Source: Parcubacteria group bacterium CG08_land_8_20_14_0_20_43_9
Lineage (GTDB): Bacteria > Patescibacteriota > Minisyncoccia > Minisyncoccales > PEYH01
Assembly (NCBI GenBank): GCA_002774465.1
Contig: PEYH01000033.1
Location: forward strand, 1 to 8,925
Reading direction: 5' to 3'
DNA length: 8,925 nt
Shown here: positions 1 through 5,567 of the stretch, piece after piece
How positions within the stretch are numbered: the stretch's first letter is position 1
How the letters are laid out: every line of letters starts with the position of its first letter
Notes under the pieces: generated by a model
The model's database searches: none
Told to the model about the DNA's origin: nothing
What the model saw: only the letters and a program-made list of their open reading frames with translations
Position numbers and translations under genes: made by a program

Positions 1-144
1 GGTCAGGGCCTCATTGGCATTCATTGCCTCGTCAGGATACAGTCCCGGCGGAATGCTGTGGAGCGCGTATAATCTTAAAAACCCGGCAAGCAGAAGAACG
101 ACTAACAAGAAAATAATCGTTTGGGCTTTAGACAATTTAGACAT
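1..144 (-). CDS. Glycosyltransferase family 39-like membrane protein, N-terminal fragment
   Basis: Reading the minus strand from an ATG at 144-142 gives 48 codons open to the left edge. The peptide begins MSKLSKAQTIIFLL, has one hydrophobic span at about residues 9-25, and then reads RLYALHSIPPGLYPDEA. An N-terminal transmembrane helix followed by a short loop with an acidic Asp-Glu pair (residues 38-39) is typical of GT39/PMT/ArnT-type polytopic transferases, which move sugars from lipid-phosphate donors to protein or lipid acceptors on the outer face of the membrane. The PPGLYPDEA loop is, from memory, common in Patescibacteria members. Only the first tenth or so of the protein is present, so substrate and completeness cannot be judged. 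It is divergent from grpE. No Shine-Dalgarno is seen, and a TATAAT box lies only 6 nt before the ATG. Confidence 0.72.
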   Translation of the reverse strand, partial: MSKLSKAQTIIFLLVVLLLAGFLRLYALHSIPPGLYPDEAMNANEALT

Positions 145-156
145 TAAAATATTATA
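145..156 (-). promoter_or_regulatory. -10 box for the GT39-like gene, likely leaderless transcript
   Basis: On the minus strand a perfect TATAAT (plus positions 156-151) is followed by ATTTTA and then the ATG. A start site about 7 nt after the -10 box would fall on the A of the start codon, so the mRNA could be leaderless. No good -35 hexamer is found 16-18 nt upstream; a TTGAAG exists but only 12 nt away. Confidence 0.5.
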
Positions 157-217
157 GCAAATTTTTCCCTTCAAGAGTAGAATCGCTTTATAAAGAACGT
201 TGCCTCTTGGAGAGAGT

Positions 218-231
218 TATCAATGTTGATA
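218..231. repeat. Short perfect inverted repeat in the grpE upstream gap
   Basis: TATCAA and TTGATA face each other across a 2-nt centre. CCTCT at 203-207 and AGAGG at 231-235 could extend it into a larger imperfect hairpin. It could be an operator or part of a small RNA. It does not resemble CIRCE (TTAGCACTC-N9-GAGTGCTAA). The rest of the 145-330 gap shows no coding potential. Confidence 0.35.
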
Positions 232-260
232 GAGGTTTTCGTATTACCTCATATTATTGA

Positions 261-288
261 AATTACCCGCCCGGGGCGGGTAATTTTT
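261..288 (+). terminator. Intrinsic terminator-like hairpin
   Basis: An 11-bp perfect stem (261-271 with 275-285: AATTACCCGCC / GGCGGGTAATT) closes a 3-nt CGG loop. The right arm's final TT runs into three more T residues. The T-run makes it directional for the plus strand. No annotated plus-strand gene lies upstream inside the window, so it either ends an unannotated short RNA, shields grpE from upstream read-through, or is a repeat-type hairpin. Its core stem CCCGCC/GGCGGG recurs at 4236-4251 and 7573-7587. Confidence 0.6.
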
Positions 289-330
289 GAGGGGAAGTTA
301 TCTCCAGAATAAATCGTGTCAGCCAGGGGA

Positions 331-358
331 TTGACAAAGGGAATTCTTGGTGTAAAAT
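331..358 (+). promoter_or_regulatory. Sigma70-type promoter of grpE-dnaK(-dnaJ)
   Basis: A perfect -35 TTGACA (331-336), a 16-nt spacer and a -10 TAAAAT (353-358) predict transcription starting near 365, giving a leader of about 26 nt before the grpE ATG. It is the best promoter match in the window, which suits a highly expressed chaperone operon. No CIRCE element overlaps it, so HrcA control is not supported by the sequence. Confidence 0.75.
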
Positions 359-390
359 AAAGACATTAAACTTGAGTCAAATTCGTTCTG

Positions 391-909
391 ATGGAAGATA
401 AAAGCAAAAAAAGATCTGTTAAGGATCATTTTTCGGATAAGGATAAGGAGCGGAAACAGATGAAAGAAGAGAGAGACAGATATTTGGCTGGCTGGCAGAG
501 GAGTCAGGCGGACTTTTTGAACTATAAGAAAGAGCAGGCGGAAAGATTCCAAAAAATGGTAAAATACGAAAAAGAAAAATGGATTTTAGAGTTGCTGGAC
601 GCGCTTGATTTATTCGAGCGGGCGGAAAAAACGAATCAGGGAGCCGAAAATCCCGTCGTTCTTGCAGGATTCTTGCAGATTAAAAAATATTTTGAGGATT
701 TCTTGAAAAAACACGGAGTGCAAGAGATTGTCAGCGAGCCGGACAAAAAGTTTAATCCGCGCTTTGAGGAAGTGGCAGAAACGGTTGAAGGCGAAGAAGA
801 AGGGATTATCGCAGAGGTTGTGCGGAAGGGCTATCAGATAGGGGAGAAAGTGATTCGGCCGGCAAAAGTCAAAGTTTCAAAAAAAATAACAATAACAAAC
901 AATAATTAA
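391..909 (+). CDS. grpE: GrpE, nucleotide exchange factor of the Hsp70 system
   Basis: GrpE opens the DnaK nucleotide cleft to release ADP and so resets the chaperone cycle in the cytosol. The 172-residue product has a charged N-terminus and a long helix (about residues 15-60) holding the family signature around YLAGWQRSQADFLNYKKEQ. A four-helix segment follows, then the C-terminal beta domain with FNPRFEEVAETVEG and GYQIGEKVIRPAKVKVSK, which matches the conserved GrpE ending (GY.L..RV.RPA.V.V). Length is near the family norm, so the gene is complete. The ATG at 391 is the first in frame after the promoter. No Shine-Dalgarno precedes it. Only 14 bases separate it from dnaK, so the two are almost certainly co-transcribed. 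Confidence 0.95.
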   Translation: MEDKSKKRSVKDHFSDKDKERKQMKEERDRYLAGWQRSQADFLNYKKEQAERFQKMVKYEKEKWILELLDALDLFERAEKTNQGAENPVVLAGFLQIKKYFEDFLKKHGVQEIVSEPDKKFNPRFEEVAETVEGEEEGIIAEVVRKGYQIGEKVIRPAKVKVSKKITITNNN

Positions 910-923
910 TCATTAAAAAATTT

Positions 924-2816
924 ATGTCTAAGATTTTAGGAATAGACCTTGGAACAACTAATTCGGCAATAGCTGTTATCATTAACAGCGAGCCGGAAAT
1001 CGTGGAAAACAAAGAAGGGGCAAGAACCACGCCCTCTATTGTCACCATTACTAAAAACCGCGAAAGGATGGTGGGGATTTTAGCTAAAAGACAGCAAATT
1101 ACCAATCCGGAAAACACTATTTTCTCTGTCAAGCGATTGATGGGCAGAAAATTCAGCGATTCAGAAGTCCAAAAAGATATGAAATTTTTGCCCTATGAGA
1201 TAAGAGAGAGCCAGGATGGCGGAGTGGAGATAAAAATGGGAGATAAGTGGTATCGGCCTTTTGAGATTTCGGCAATGATTTTGCAGAAATTGAAAAATGA
1301 CGCGGAAGACCGGCTCGGAGAGAGCATAAAAGAGGCCATTATCACCTGCCCCGCTTATTTTGACGATTCCCAGAGAAAAGCCACAAAAGTGGCAGGGGAA
1401 ATAGCCGGGTTTGAGGTCAAGAGAGTCATTAACGAGCCAACCGCAGCGGCCTTGGCTTACGGGCTGTCTAAAAAAGAGGAACAGCAAATCGTGGTTTATG
1501 ATTTTGGGGGCGGAACTTTTGATATCTCTATTCTGGATATCGGCGGAGATACGGTTGAGGTCAAGGCGACGAACGGCGACACTCATTTGGGAGGAGATGA
1601 TTTTGACCAGAAGATTATTGATTGGCTGGTCAACCAGTTTAAGAAAGACCAGGGCATAGATTTGTCAAAAGATAAGTTAGCCCTTCAGCGGCTTAAGGAA
1701 TCGGCGGAAAGGGCGAAGATAGAACTTTCCACTGCTTTGGAGAGCGACATTAATCTTCCTTTTATCACTTCTGACGCTTCCGGGCCGAAACACTTGAATT
1801 ACAAGCTTTCCCGCGCCCAGCTTGAAGACATGATAAAAGATTATGTGGACGCCTCCATTGAATTAGTCAAAAAGACCCTTAAAGACGCCAAATTAGATAC
1901 TAAAGATATTGATGAAATTGTTTTGGTCGGCGGGCAGACAAGAACGCTGAAAATTCAAGAGGAAATCAAAAAATTATTTAACAAAGAGCCGAGGAAAGAC
2001 ATTAACCCGGACGAGGTGGTGGCTGTCGGAGCGGCGGTTCAGGGAGGCATTCTGCATGGCGATATGAAGGATGTTTTGCTTTTGGATGTTATTCCTCTGT
2101 CTTTGGGCATTGAGACCTTAGGCGGCGTGAATACAATTCTTATTCCTAAAAATACAACCATTCCGACTTCCAAGACCCAAGTATTTTCTACTGCTGCCGA
2201 TAATCAGCCGTCTGTGGAAATAAAGGTCTTGCAGGGAGAGAGGCCGATGTCCAATGACAATAAGTCGTTGGGTAGGTTTATCCTTGATGGCATACCCCCA
2301 TCCCCCCGAGGCATACCCCAGATAGAGGTTTCTTTTGAGATTGACGCCAATGGCATATTGCAGGTTTCAGCCGCTGATAAGGCGACTAACAAAAAACAGT
2401 CCATAAGAATTGAGGGTTCTTGCGGGGTTTCTGACGAAGAGGTCGAAAGAATGAGAAAAGAAGCGGAGATTCATTCGGAAGAAGACAGAAAAAAGAAAGA
2501 GTTGATAGAGATAAGGAATCAGGCAGACGCCTTGATTTATACCTGCGAAAGGACGTTGAGGGACGCCAAAGATAAGATTCCCGTTGATTCTGTCAAAGAT
2601 ATTGAGGATAAAATCGCTGAATTGAAAAAAGCCAAAGATAGTGATAATATAGAGGATATCAGGAGATACAGCGATGAACTTTCGTCTGCTATTCAGAAAG
2701 TCGGGGCGGACTTGTATAAAAGCCAGCAAGGGCAGGCAGACGGGAAGCGGCCGGAAGCAGGGGCGGACGATAAAGATAAGCCGGAGGAAGGGCAAACGAA
2801 AGAAAATAAAAATTAA
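924..2816 (+). CDS. dnaK: DnaK, Hsp70 molecular chaperone ATPase
   Basis: Hsp70 binds exposed hydrophobic peptides in an ATP-controlled cycle with DnaJ and GrpE. The 630-residue product carries all three Hsp70 signatures: IDLGTTNS at residues 7-14, VVYDFGGGTFDIS at about 190-202, and IVLVGGQTR at about 332-340. NEPTAAALAYG lies near 171. The interdomain linker DVLLLDV is at 383-389, followed by the beta substrate-binding domain (PLSLGIETLGG to about 505) and a helical lid. Two small oddities: the residue after the linker is Ile390 where E. coli has Thr, and the C-terminus is a Gly/Lys/Glu-rich tail (SQQGQADGKRPEAG...) without the acidic EEV-type ending common in bacterial DnaK. The start at 924 gives the canonical N-terminus; the spacer has no Shine-Dalgarno. 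It sits between grpE and dnaJ. Confidence 0.98.
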   Translation: MSKILGIDLGTTNSAIAVIINSEPEIVENKEGARTTPSIVTITKNRERMVGILAKRQQITNPENTIFSVKRLMGRKFSDSEVQKDMKFLPYEIRESQDGGVEIKMGDKWYRPFEISAMILQKLKNDAEDRLGESIKEAIITCPAYFDDSQRKATKVAGEIAGFEVKRVINEPTAAALAYGLSKKEEQQIVVYDFGGGTFDISILDIGGDTVEVKATNGDTHLGGDDFDQKIIDWLVNQFKKDQGIDLSKDKLALQRLKESAERAKIELSTALESDINLPFITSDASGPKHLNYKLSRAQLEDMIKDYVDASIELVKKTLKDAKLDTKDIDEIVLVGGQTRTLKIQEEIKKLFNKEPRKDINPDEVVAVGAAVQGGILHGDMKDVLLLDVIPLSLGIETLGGVNTILIPKNTTIPTSKTQVFSTAADNQPSVEIKVLQGERPMSNDNKSLGRFILDGIPPSPRGIPQIEVSFEIDANGILQVSAADKATNKKQSIRIEGSCGVSDEEVERMRKEAEIHSEEDRKKKELIEIRNQADALIYTCERTLRDAKDKIPVDSVKDIEDKIAELKKAKDSDNIEDIRRYSDELSSAIQKVGADLYKSQQGQADGKRPEAGADDKDKPEEGQTKENKN

Positions 2817-2836
2817 AAACTAAAAATGAAAAATGA
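2816..2836 (+). repeat. A-rich dispersed repeat, copy 1
   Basis: This 21-nt element begins at the last base of the dnaK stop codon and reads AAAACTAAAAATGAAAAAT plus GA. The first 19 nt recur exactly at 7618-7636. The full 21 nt recur with one mismatch in inverse orientation at 4109-4129. The spelling is specific, so this is more than generic A-richness. Confidence 0.55.
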
Positions 2837-2885
2837 CAATCCAAAATTAAAGATTTTAGATTTTTAATTGTCATTTTAATTTTTT
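2830..2885 (+). promoter_or_regulatory. Hairpin with T-run between dnaK and dnaJ, possible attenuator
   Basis: AAAATGACAAT (2830-2840) pairs perfectly with ATTGTCATTTT (2867-2877), an 11-bp stem around a 26-nt A/T-rich interior. TTTT, AA and TTTTTT follow to 2885. The stem is poor in G+C, so it would be a weak intrinsic terminator at best. It could lower dnaJ output relative to dnaK, or mark mRNA processing. No separate promoter for dnaJ is convincing in the 103-base spacer. Confidence 0.45.
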
Positions 2886-2919
2886 CGTTTTACATTTTAA
2901 ATTTTATTTATGTTTATTT

Positions 2920-4029
2920 ATGGCTGAAGATTACTATAAAATTTTAGGGTTAGAGAAAAGCGCTTCGCCGGATGAAATCAAGAAGGCCTACCGCCGGCTG
3001 GCGCATCAGCATCATCCTGACAAAGGAGGAGATAATAAGAAGTTTCAGAAAATAAGCGAAGCATACCGGATTTTGTCTGACAACGAAAAGAGGCGGCAGT
3101 ACGACCAATTTGGCCCTGCTTTTGACAATATGTCCGGGCAAGGCGGGTTCAGCGGATTTTCCGATTTTGATTTCGGTTCTTTTTGGGAGCAGGCGCAACA
3201 GCAGGGGAGCAATTGGAGCGGATTCGGCTTTGAGAATTTAGGCGATATTTTTGATGAATTCTTCGGAGGCAGGAGGGCAAGAAAGCAGGATATTAAAAGG
3301 GGAGAAGATATCCAGATGGATATTGAAATAGATTTGGAAGAAACCCTGTCTTCCCAGAAGCGGGTATTCTCTGTTTATAAAAATGAAGTTTGCGAAAGAT
3401 GCGGAGGCAGTGGGGCTGAACCCGGGACCAGATTAAAAGAATGCCAAACCTGCCGCGGCAACGGTCAAGTTCAGGAGATAAGAAAAACAATTTTTGGCAC
3501 CATTACCCATTATACTGTCTGCCCGGCTTGCCAAGGGGAAGGCAATGCGCCTGAAAGGGCCTGCAATGTCTGCAAGGGGGAAGGCAGAATCAAGAGAGAG
3601 AAAGACATAGAGGTAGCGGTTCCTGCGGGGGTGGATTCCGGACAAGTGCTTAAATTCAGGGGCGAAGGAGAGGCCGGGAAAAGGGGCGGGTCAGCCGGCG
3701 ATTTGTATGTAAGGGTTTTTATCAGAAGACACAAGATTTTTGATAGAAAAGGGGATGATTTGTTTGCGGAAATCCCTGTTCTGTTTTCCCAAATGGCCTT
3801 GGGTGACGATGTTGCGGCGCCTGTCCTGGAAAAGGGGAAAAAAGTATTTTTGAAAATTCCTTCAGGAACCGAGCCGGGAAAGGTGTTTAGAATTTCAGGC
3901 AAAGGAATACCGAGATTTTCCGGCTATGGAAGAGGGGACTTGTATGTTAAGACAAGAGTTGACACTCCGAAAAGATTGACAAGGAAACAAAAAGAATTGT
4001 TAAATAGGTTGAAAGAGGAAGGCGTTTAG
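2920..4029 (+). CDS. dnaJ: DnaJ, Hsp40 co-chaperone with zinc-finger domain
   Basis: DnaJ delivers unfolded clients to DnaK and stimulates its ATPase in the cytosol. The 369-residue product is a full type I (class A) DnaJ. It has a J-domain at residues 4-66 with HPD at 32-34, and a Gly/Phe-rich linker at about 70-118 that ends in DIFDEFFGG. The cysteine-rich domain has four complete CxxCxGxG modules (CERCGGSG, CQTCRGNG, CPACQGEG, CNVCKGEG), which bind two zinc ions. C-terminal beta domains carry VPAGVDSGQ, GDLYV and GKGIPRF. No key residue is missing. The start at 2920 gives the usual N-terminus. Another ATG at 2910 is out of frame and opens only a five-codon ORF overlapping the dnaJ start. 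No Shine-Dalgarno is seen. The stop is TAG. Confidence 0.97.
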   Translation: MAEDYYKILGLEKSASPDEIKKAYRRLAHQHHPDKGGDNKKFQKISEAYRILSDNEKRRQYDQFGPAFDNMSGQGGFSGFSDFDFGSFWEQAQQQGSNWSGFGFENLGDIFDEFFGGRRARKQDIKRGEDIQMDIEIDLEETLSSQKRVFSVYKNEVCERCGGSGAEPGTRLKECQTCRGNGQVQEIRKTIFGTITHYTVCPACQGEGNAPERACNVCKGEGRIKREKDIEVAVPAGVDSGQVLKFRGEGEAGKRGGSAGDLYVRVFIRRHKIFDRKGDDLFAEIPVLFSQMALGDDVAAPVLEKGKKVFLKIPSGTEPGKVFRISGKGIPRFSGYGRGDLYVKTRVDTPKRLTRKQKELLNRLKEEGV

Positions 4030-4087
4030 GAAATTTCCAATTCACAATCGTAATTTATAGGTAAGGGATTTGAGGAAATTTTCAATT
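4028..4087. repeat. Imperfect direct repeat downstream of dnaJ
   Basis: AGGAAATTTCCAATT (4028-4042) recurs as AGGAAATTTTCAATT (4073-4087), 14 of 15 identical. The first copy overlaps the dnaJ stop codon and contains the palindrome GGAAATTTCC. No terminator is visible between dnaJ and the tRNA, so the tRNA may be reached by read-through. Confidence 0.4.
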
Positions 4088-4108
4088 TCGGGTTCTATTT
4101 TTATTTTT

Positions 4109-4129
4109 TCATTTTTCATTTTTAATTTT
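4109..4129 (-). repeat. A-rich dispersed repeat, copy 2 (inverted)
   Basis: On the minus strand this matches the 2816-2836 element at 20 of 21 positions (T for C at the fifth base). The two copies bracket dnaJ in opposite orientation, and this one ends five bases before the tRNA. Confidence 0.55.
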
Positions 4130-4134
4130 ATCCG

Positions 4135-4209
4135 GCCCCGCTAACTCAATGGTAGAGTAGTTGCCTTTTAAGCAAAAAGTTGGAGGTTCGAGTCCTCCGC
4201 GGGGCACCA
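4135..4209 (+). tRNA. tRNA-Lys (anticodon UUU), CCA encoded
   Basis: The cloverleaf folds by hand. The acceptor stem is GCCCCGC (4135-4141) with GCGGGGC (4199-4205). The D-arm is ACTC-AATGGTA-GAGT (4144-4158). The anticodon arm is GTTGC-CTTTTAA-GCAAA (4160-4176), with anticodon TTT at 4167-4169. The T-arm is GGAGG-TTCGAGT-CCTCC (4182-4198). The discriminator is A4206, as in bacterial tRNA-Lys, and CCA (4207-4209) is encoded. The 27-43 pair is a G-A mismatch; every other stem pair is Watson-Crick. The D-loop is short (7 nt). An apparent minus-strand reading frame here (GLEPPTF...) is a common translation artefact of tRNA genes. Confidence 0.95.
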
Positions 4210-4355
4210 GCGAGGAATTGTCAAATTCGCCTCGCCCCGCCAGCTGGCGGGGCTCGGCGACCAAATCGCAAGGAATTTTGGGCGAAAAAATCAATTGGCG
4301 GTTTTGTTTTGAATTTAATTCAAAGTAAAAGAAAATTTTTTCATATTGTTTGTTG
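4210..4355 (+). other. Structured non-coding stretch after tRNA-Lys
   Basis: This region carries several inverted repeats and no credible gene. Hairpin A: GCGAG-GAATT (4210-4219) pairs with AATTC (4224-4228) and CTCGC (4231-4235) around a GTCA loop with a 2-nt bulge. Hairpin B (4228-4259) shares its left arm with A, so the two exclude each other. An inverted repeat TTTGAATT-T-AATTCAAA lies at 4308-4324. A reading frame at 4180-4518 crosses all of this but starts with TTG inside the tRNA and contains no ATG. The stretch is probably the tRNA 3' trailer, a small RNA, or a dispersed element. Confidence 0.5.
4228..4259. repeat. GC-rich palindrome (REP-like hairpin)
   Basis: A perfect 20-nt palindrome occupies 4234-4253 (GCCCCGCCAG followed by its complement). 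A 2-nt mismatch and a further CGCC/GGCG pairing extend it to 4228-4259. It is strikingly GC-rich against the surrounding A/T-rich DNA. Its CCCGCC/GGCGGG stem is shared with hairpins at 261-285 and 7573-7587. Confidence 0.65.
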
Positions 4356-4383
4356 CAGAAATTCTGAGGAATTTCTGTTTTTT
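4356..4383 (+). terminator. Intrinsic terminator after the tRNA-Lys transcript
   Basis: A perfect 9-bp stem, CAGAAATTC (4356-4364) with GAATTTCTG (4369-4377), closes a TGAG loop and is followed directly by six T residues (4378-4383). It would end plus-strand transcription coming from the tRNA and insulate the promoter at 4474-4502. Between it and that promoter lies another A/T-rich hairpin (AAATTTT 4420-4426 / AAAATTT 4436-4442, with the palindrome TTTGCGCAAA at 4428-4437). Confidence 0.75.
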
Positions 4384-4473
4384 ATTAGTTTAACAATTTT
4401 CACCCCGCATAGAGCACATAAATTTTGTTTGCGCAAAAATTTGAATACTCATCCCGCTTTAGGCAGATTTTTG

Positions 4474-4502
4474 TTGTTTTCGGAAGCCAAAAAGGGTATA
4501 AT
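4474..4502 (+). promoter_or_regulatory. Promoter of the UPF0104-protease unit
   Basis: A perfect -10 TATAAT (4497-4502) lies 17 nt after a weak -35 TTGTTT (4474-4479). The start site would be near 4509, leaving about 15 nt of leader before the ATG at 4524, with no Shine-Dalgarno. Confidence 0.6.
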
Positions 4503-4523
4503 AATAGAAGCTAACTAAAAGAT

Positions 4524-5567
4524 ATGCATAAAGGTTTTTGGCTTCTGATATTTTTCATCTTGGGAGCGCTTCTTTTTTGCTATACCCTTAGAGAAGTAGG
4601 AGTTGAGGGCGTGGTTTCGTTTTTATCTATGCTTAAGGCCTGGCAGGCGCTTTTGATTTTTTGGGTTTTATTTACAAGCGTTGTTCTTATCGGCGGCTAT
4701 AAATGGTGGTTGATAGTCGGTTCGGACAAGAAAGACGGCGCAAAATTGTCCAAAATGACGATTGCCAAGCTTATTGGTTATAGCATAAGCTATGTAACTC
4801 CTTGTTCTTTAATCGGCGGGGAGCCGGCAAAAGTCCTTTACTTAAAGCAGGAAACAAAACTTTCCACAAGCAGGATAATAAGCTCCATTATATTAGACGA
4901 GTTGATGGTATTTTCCCTGATTATCATGGTATTTTTTATGGGCCTGTTCTTTCTTTTGATTTATATGCATTTGTCCTGGATGGCAGAGATTATCGGGCTC
5001 GGGTTGGTTGGCGGGGCGATGTTGGCATTCCTTTTGATAATGCGCAGGGTGAAAAAAGTATCGGCGGAAAGGGGTTTATTAAAAACGATCGCAGAGCGTT
5101 TTTTCTTAAATAGACTTAGGGTGGTAAGGGACAATATGGGGGCGTTGGATGAAATAGAGAATGATATCAAGGATTTCTTTCATAAACCCAAGAAAGAATT
5201 GATGAAAATTTTCATCATAGCCCTTTTTGAATTCGGAGCGCTTCTATCGGTTGCCTGGCTCATCCTGGCTTTTCTCGGGGTTCGGCTTGATATTACCCGA
5301 TTATTCGTAGTCAGAAGCGTGATTGATTTTTCCGGGTTCTTCCCTTTGCCGGCATCATTGGGAACATTGGAGGCCACTGAAGCGTTTGCCGTAGGGTCTC
5401 TCGGGCTCGATTCAGCTGTCGGCGTAGCATTCAGTTTAATATGGAGAGGTCTAAACCTTGTTTTATCGGCTTGCGGATTGGCGGTATTTATGTTTATACA
5501 ATTCAAATTTTTAAGCAGGAAGTTTGTTAGATTAGCGGAAATATTAGCAGAGAAAATAAAAAAATGA
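4524..5567 (+). CDS. UPF0104 / LPG-synthase-TM-like integral membrane protein
   Basis: The 347-residue product is very hydrophobic, with roughly seven to eight membrane spans (about residues 5-23, 40-60, 122-148, 153-172, 228-252, then three more to about 332). It carries the two conserved blocks of the lysylphosphatidylglycerol synthase transmembrane family: YVTPCSLIGGEPAKVLYL (residues 90-107, the P..GGEP...... motif) and PLPASLGTLEATEAFA (274-289) followed by WRGLN. The soluble LPG synthetase domain of MprF is absent, as is usual for UPF0104. A flippase or lipid-handling role is plausible by family but not shown by the sequence. Its TGA stop overlaps the protease start (ATGA), so the two genes are translationally coupled. 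The start follows a good promoter, and upstream in-frame starts would fall within it. Confidence 0.85.
   Translation: MHKGFWLLIFFILGALLFCYTLREVGVEGVVSFLSMLKAWQALLIFWVLFTSVVLIGGYKWWLIVGSDKKDGAKLSKMTIAKLIGYSISYVTPCSLIGGEPAKVLYLKQETKLSTSRIISSIILDELMVFSLIIMVFFMGLFFLLIYMHLSWMAEIIGLGLVGGAMLAFLLIMRRVKKVSAERGLLKTIAERFFLNRLRVVRDNMGALDEIENDIKDFFHKPKKELMKIFIIALFEFGALLSVAWLILAFLGVRLDITRLFVVRSVIDFSGFFPLPASLGTLEATEAFAVGSLGLDSAVGVAFSLIWRGLNLVLSACGLAVFMFIQFKFLSRKFVRLAEILAEKIKK

Noticed and set aside
181..390. CIRCE/HrcA operator upstream of grpE
   Set aside because: No TTAGCACTC or GAGTGCTAA-like half-site is present; the inverted repeat at 218-231 has a different sequence.
2910..2927. Five-codon upstream ORF overlapping the dnaJ start
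   Set aside because: Too short to judge and expected by chance in an A/T-rich leader; kept only as a note under dnaJ.
4109..4294. Minus-strand frame over the tRNA (GLEPPTFCLKGNYSTIELAG)
   Set aside because: This is a frequent false protein made by translating the complement of a tRNA gene.
4180..4518. 112-codon plus-strand frame covering the spacer after tRNA-Lys
   Set aside because: It starts with TTG inside the tRNA, has no ATG anywhere, and runs through a palindrome, an intrinsic terminator and the next promoter. No recognisable domain.
4135..4523. Integrated element at the tRNA-Lys 3' end
   Set aside because: No integrase, no repeated copy of the tRNA 3' end, and only about 310 bases before ordinary core genes.
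4802..5113. 103-codon plus-strand frame inside the UPF0104 gene
   Set aside because: Alternate-frame translation of a clear membrane-protein gene; no start signal and no recognisable family.
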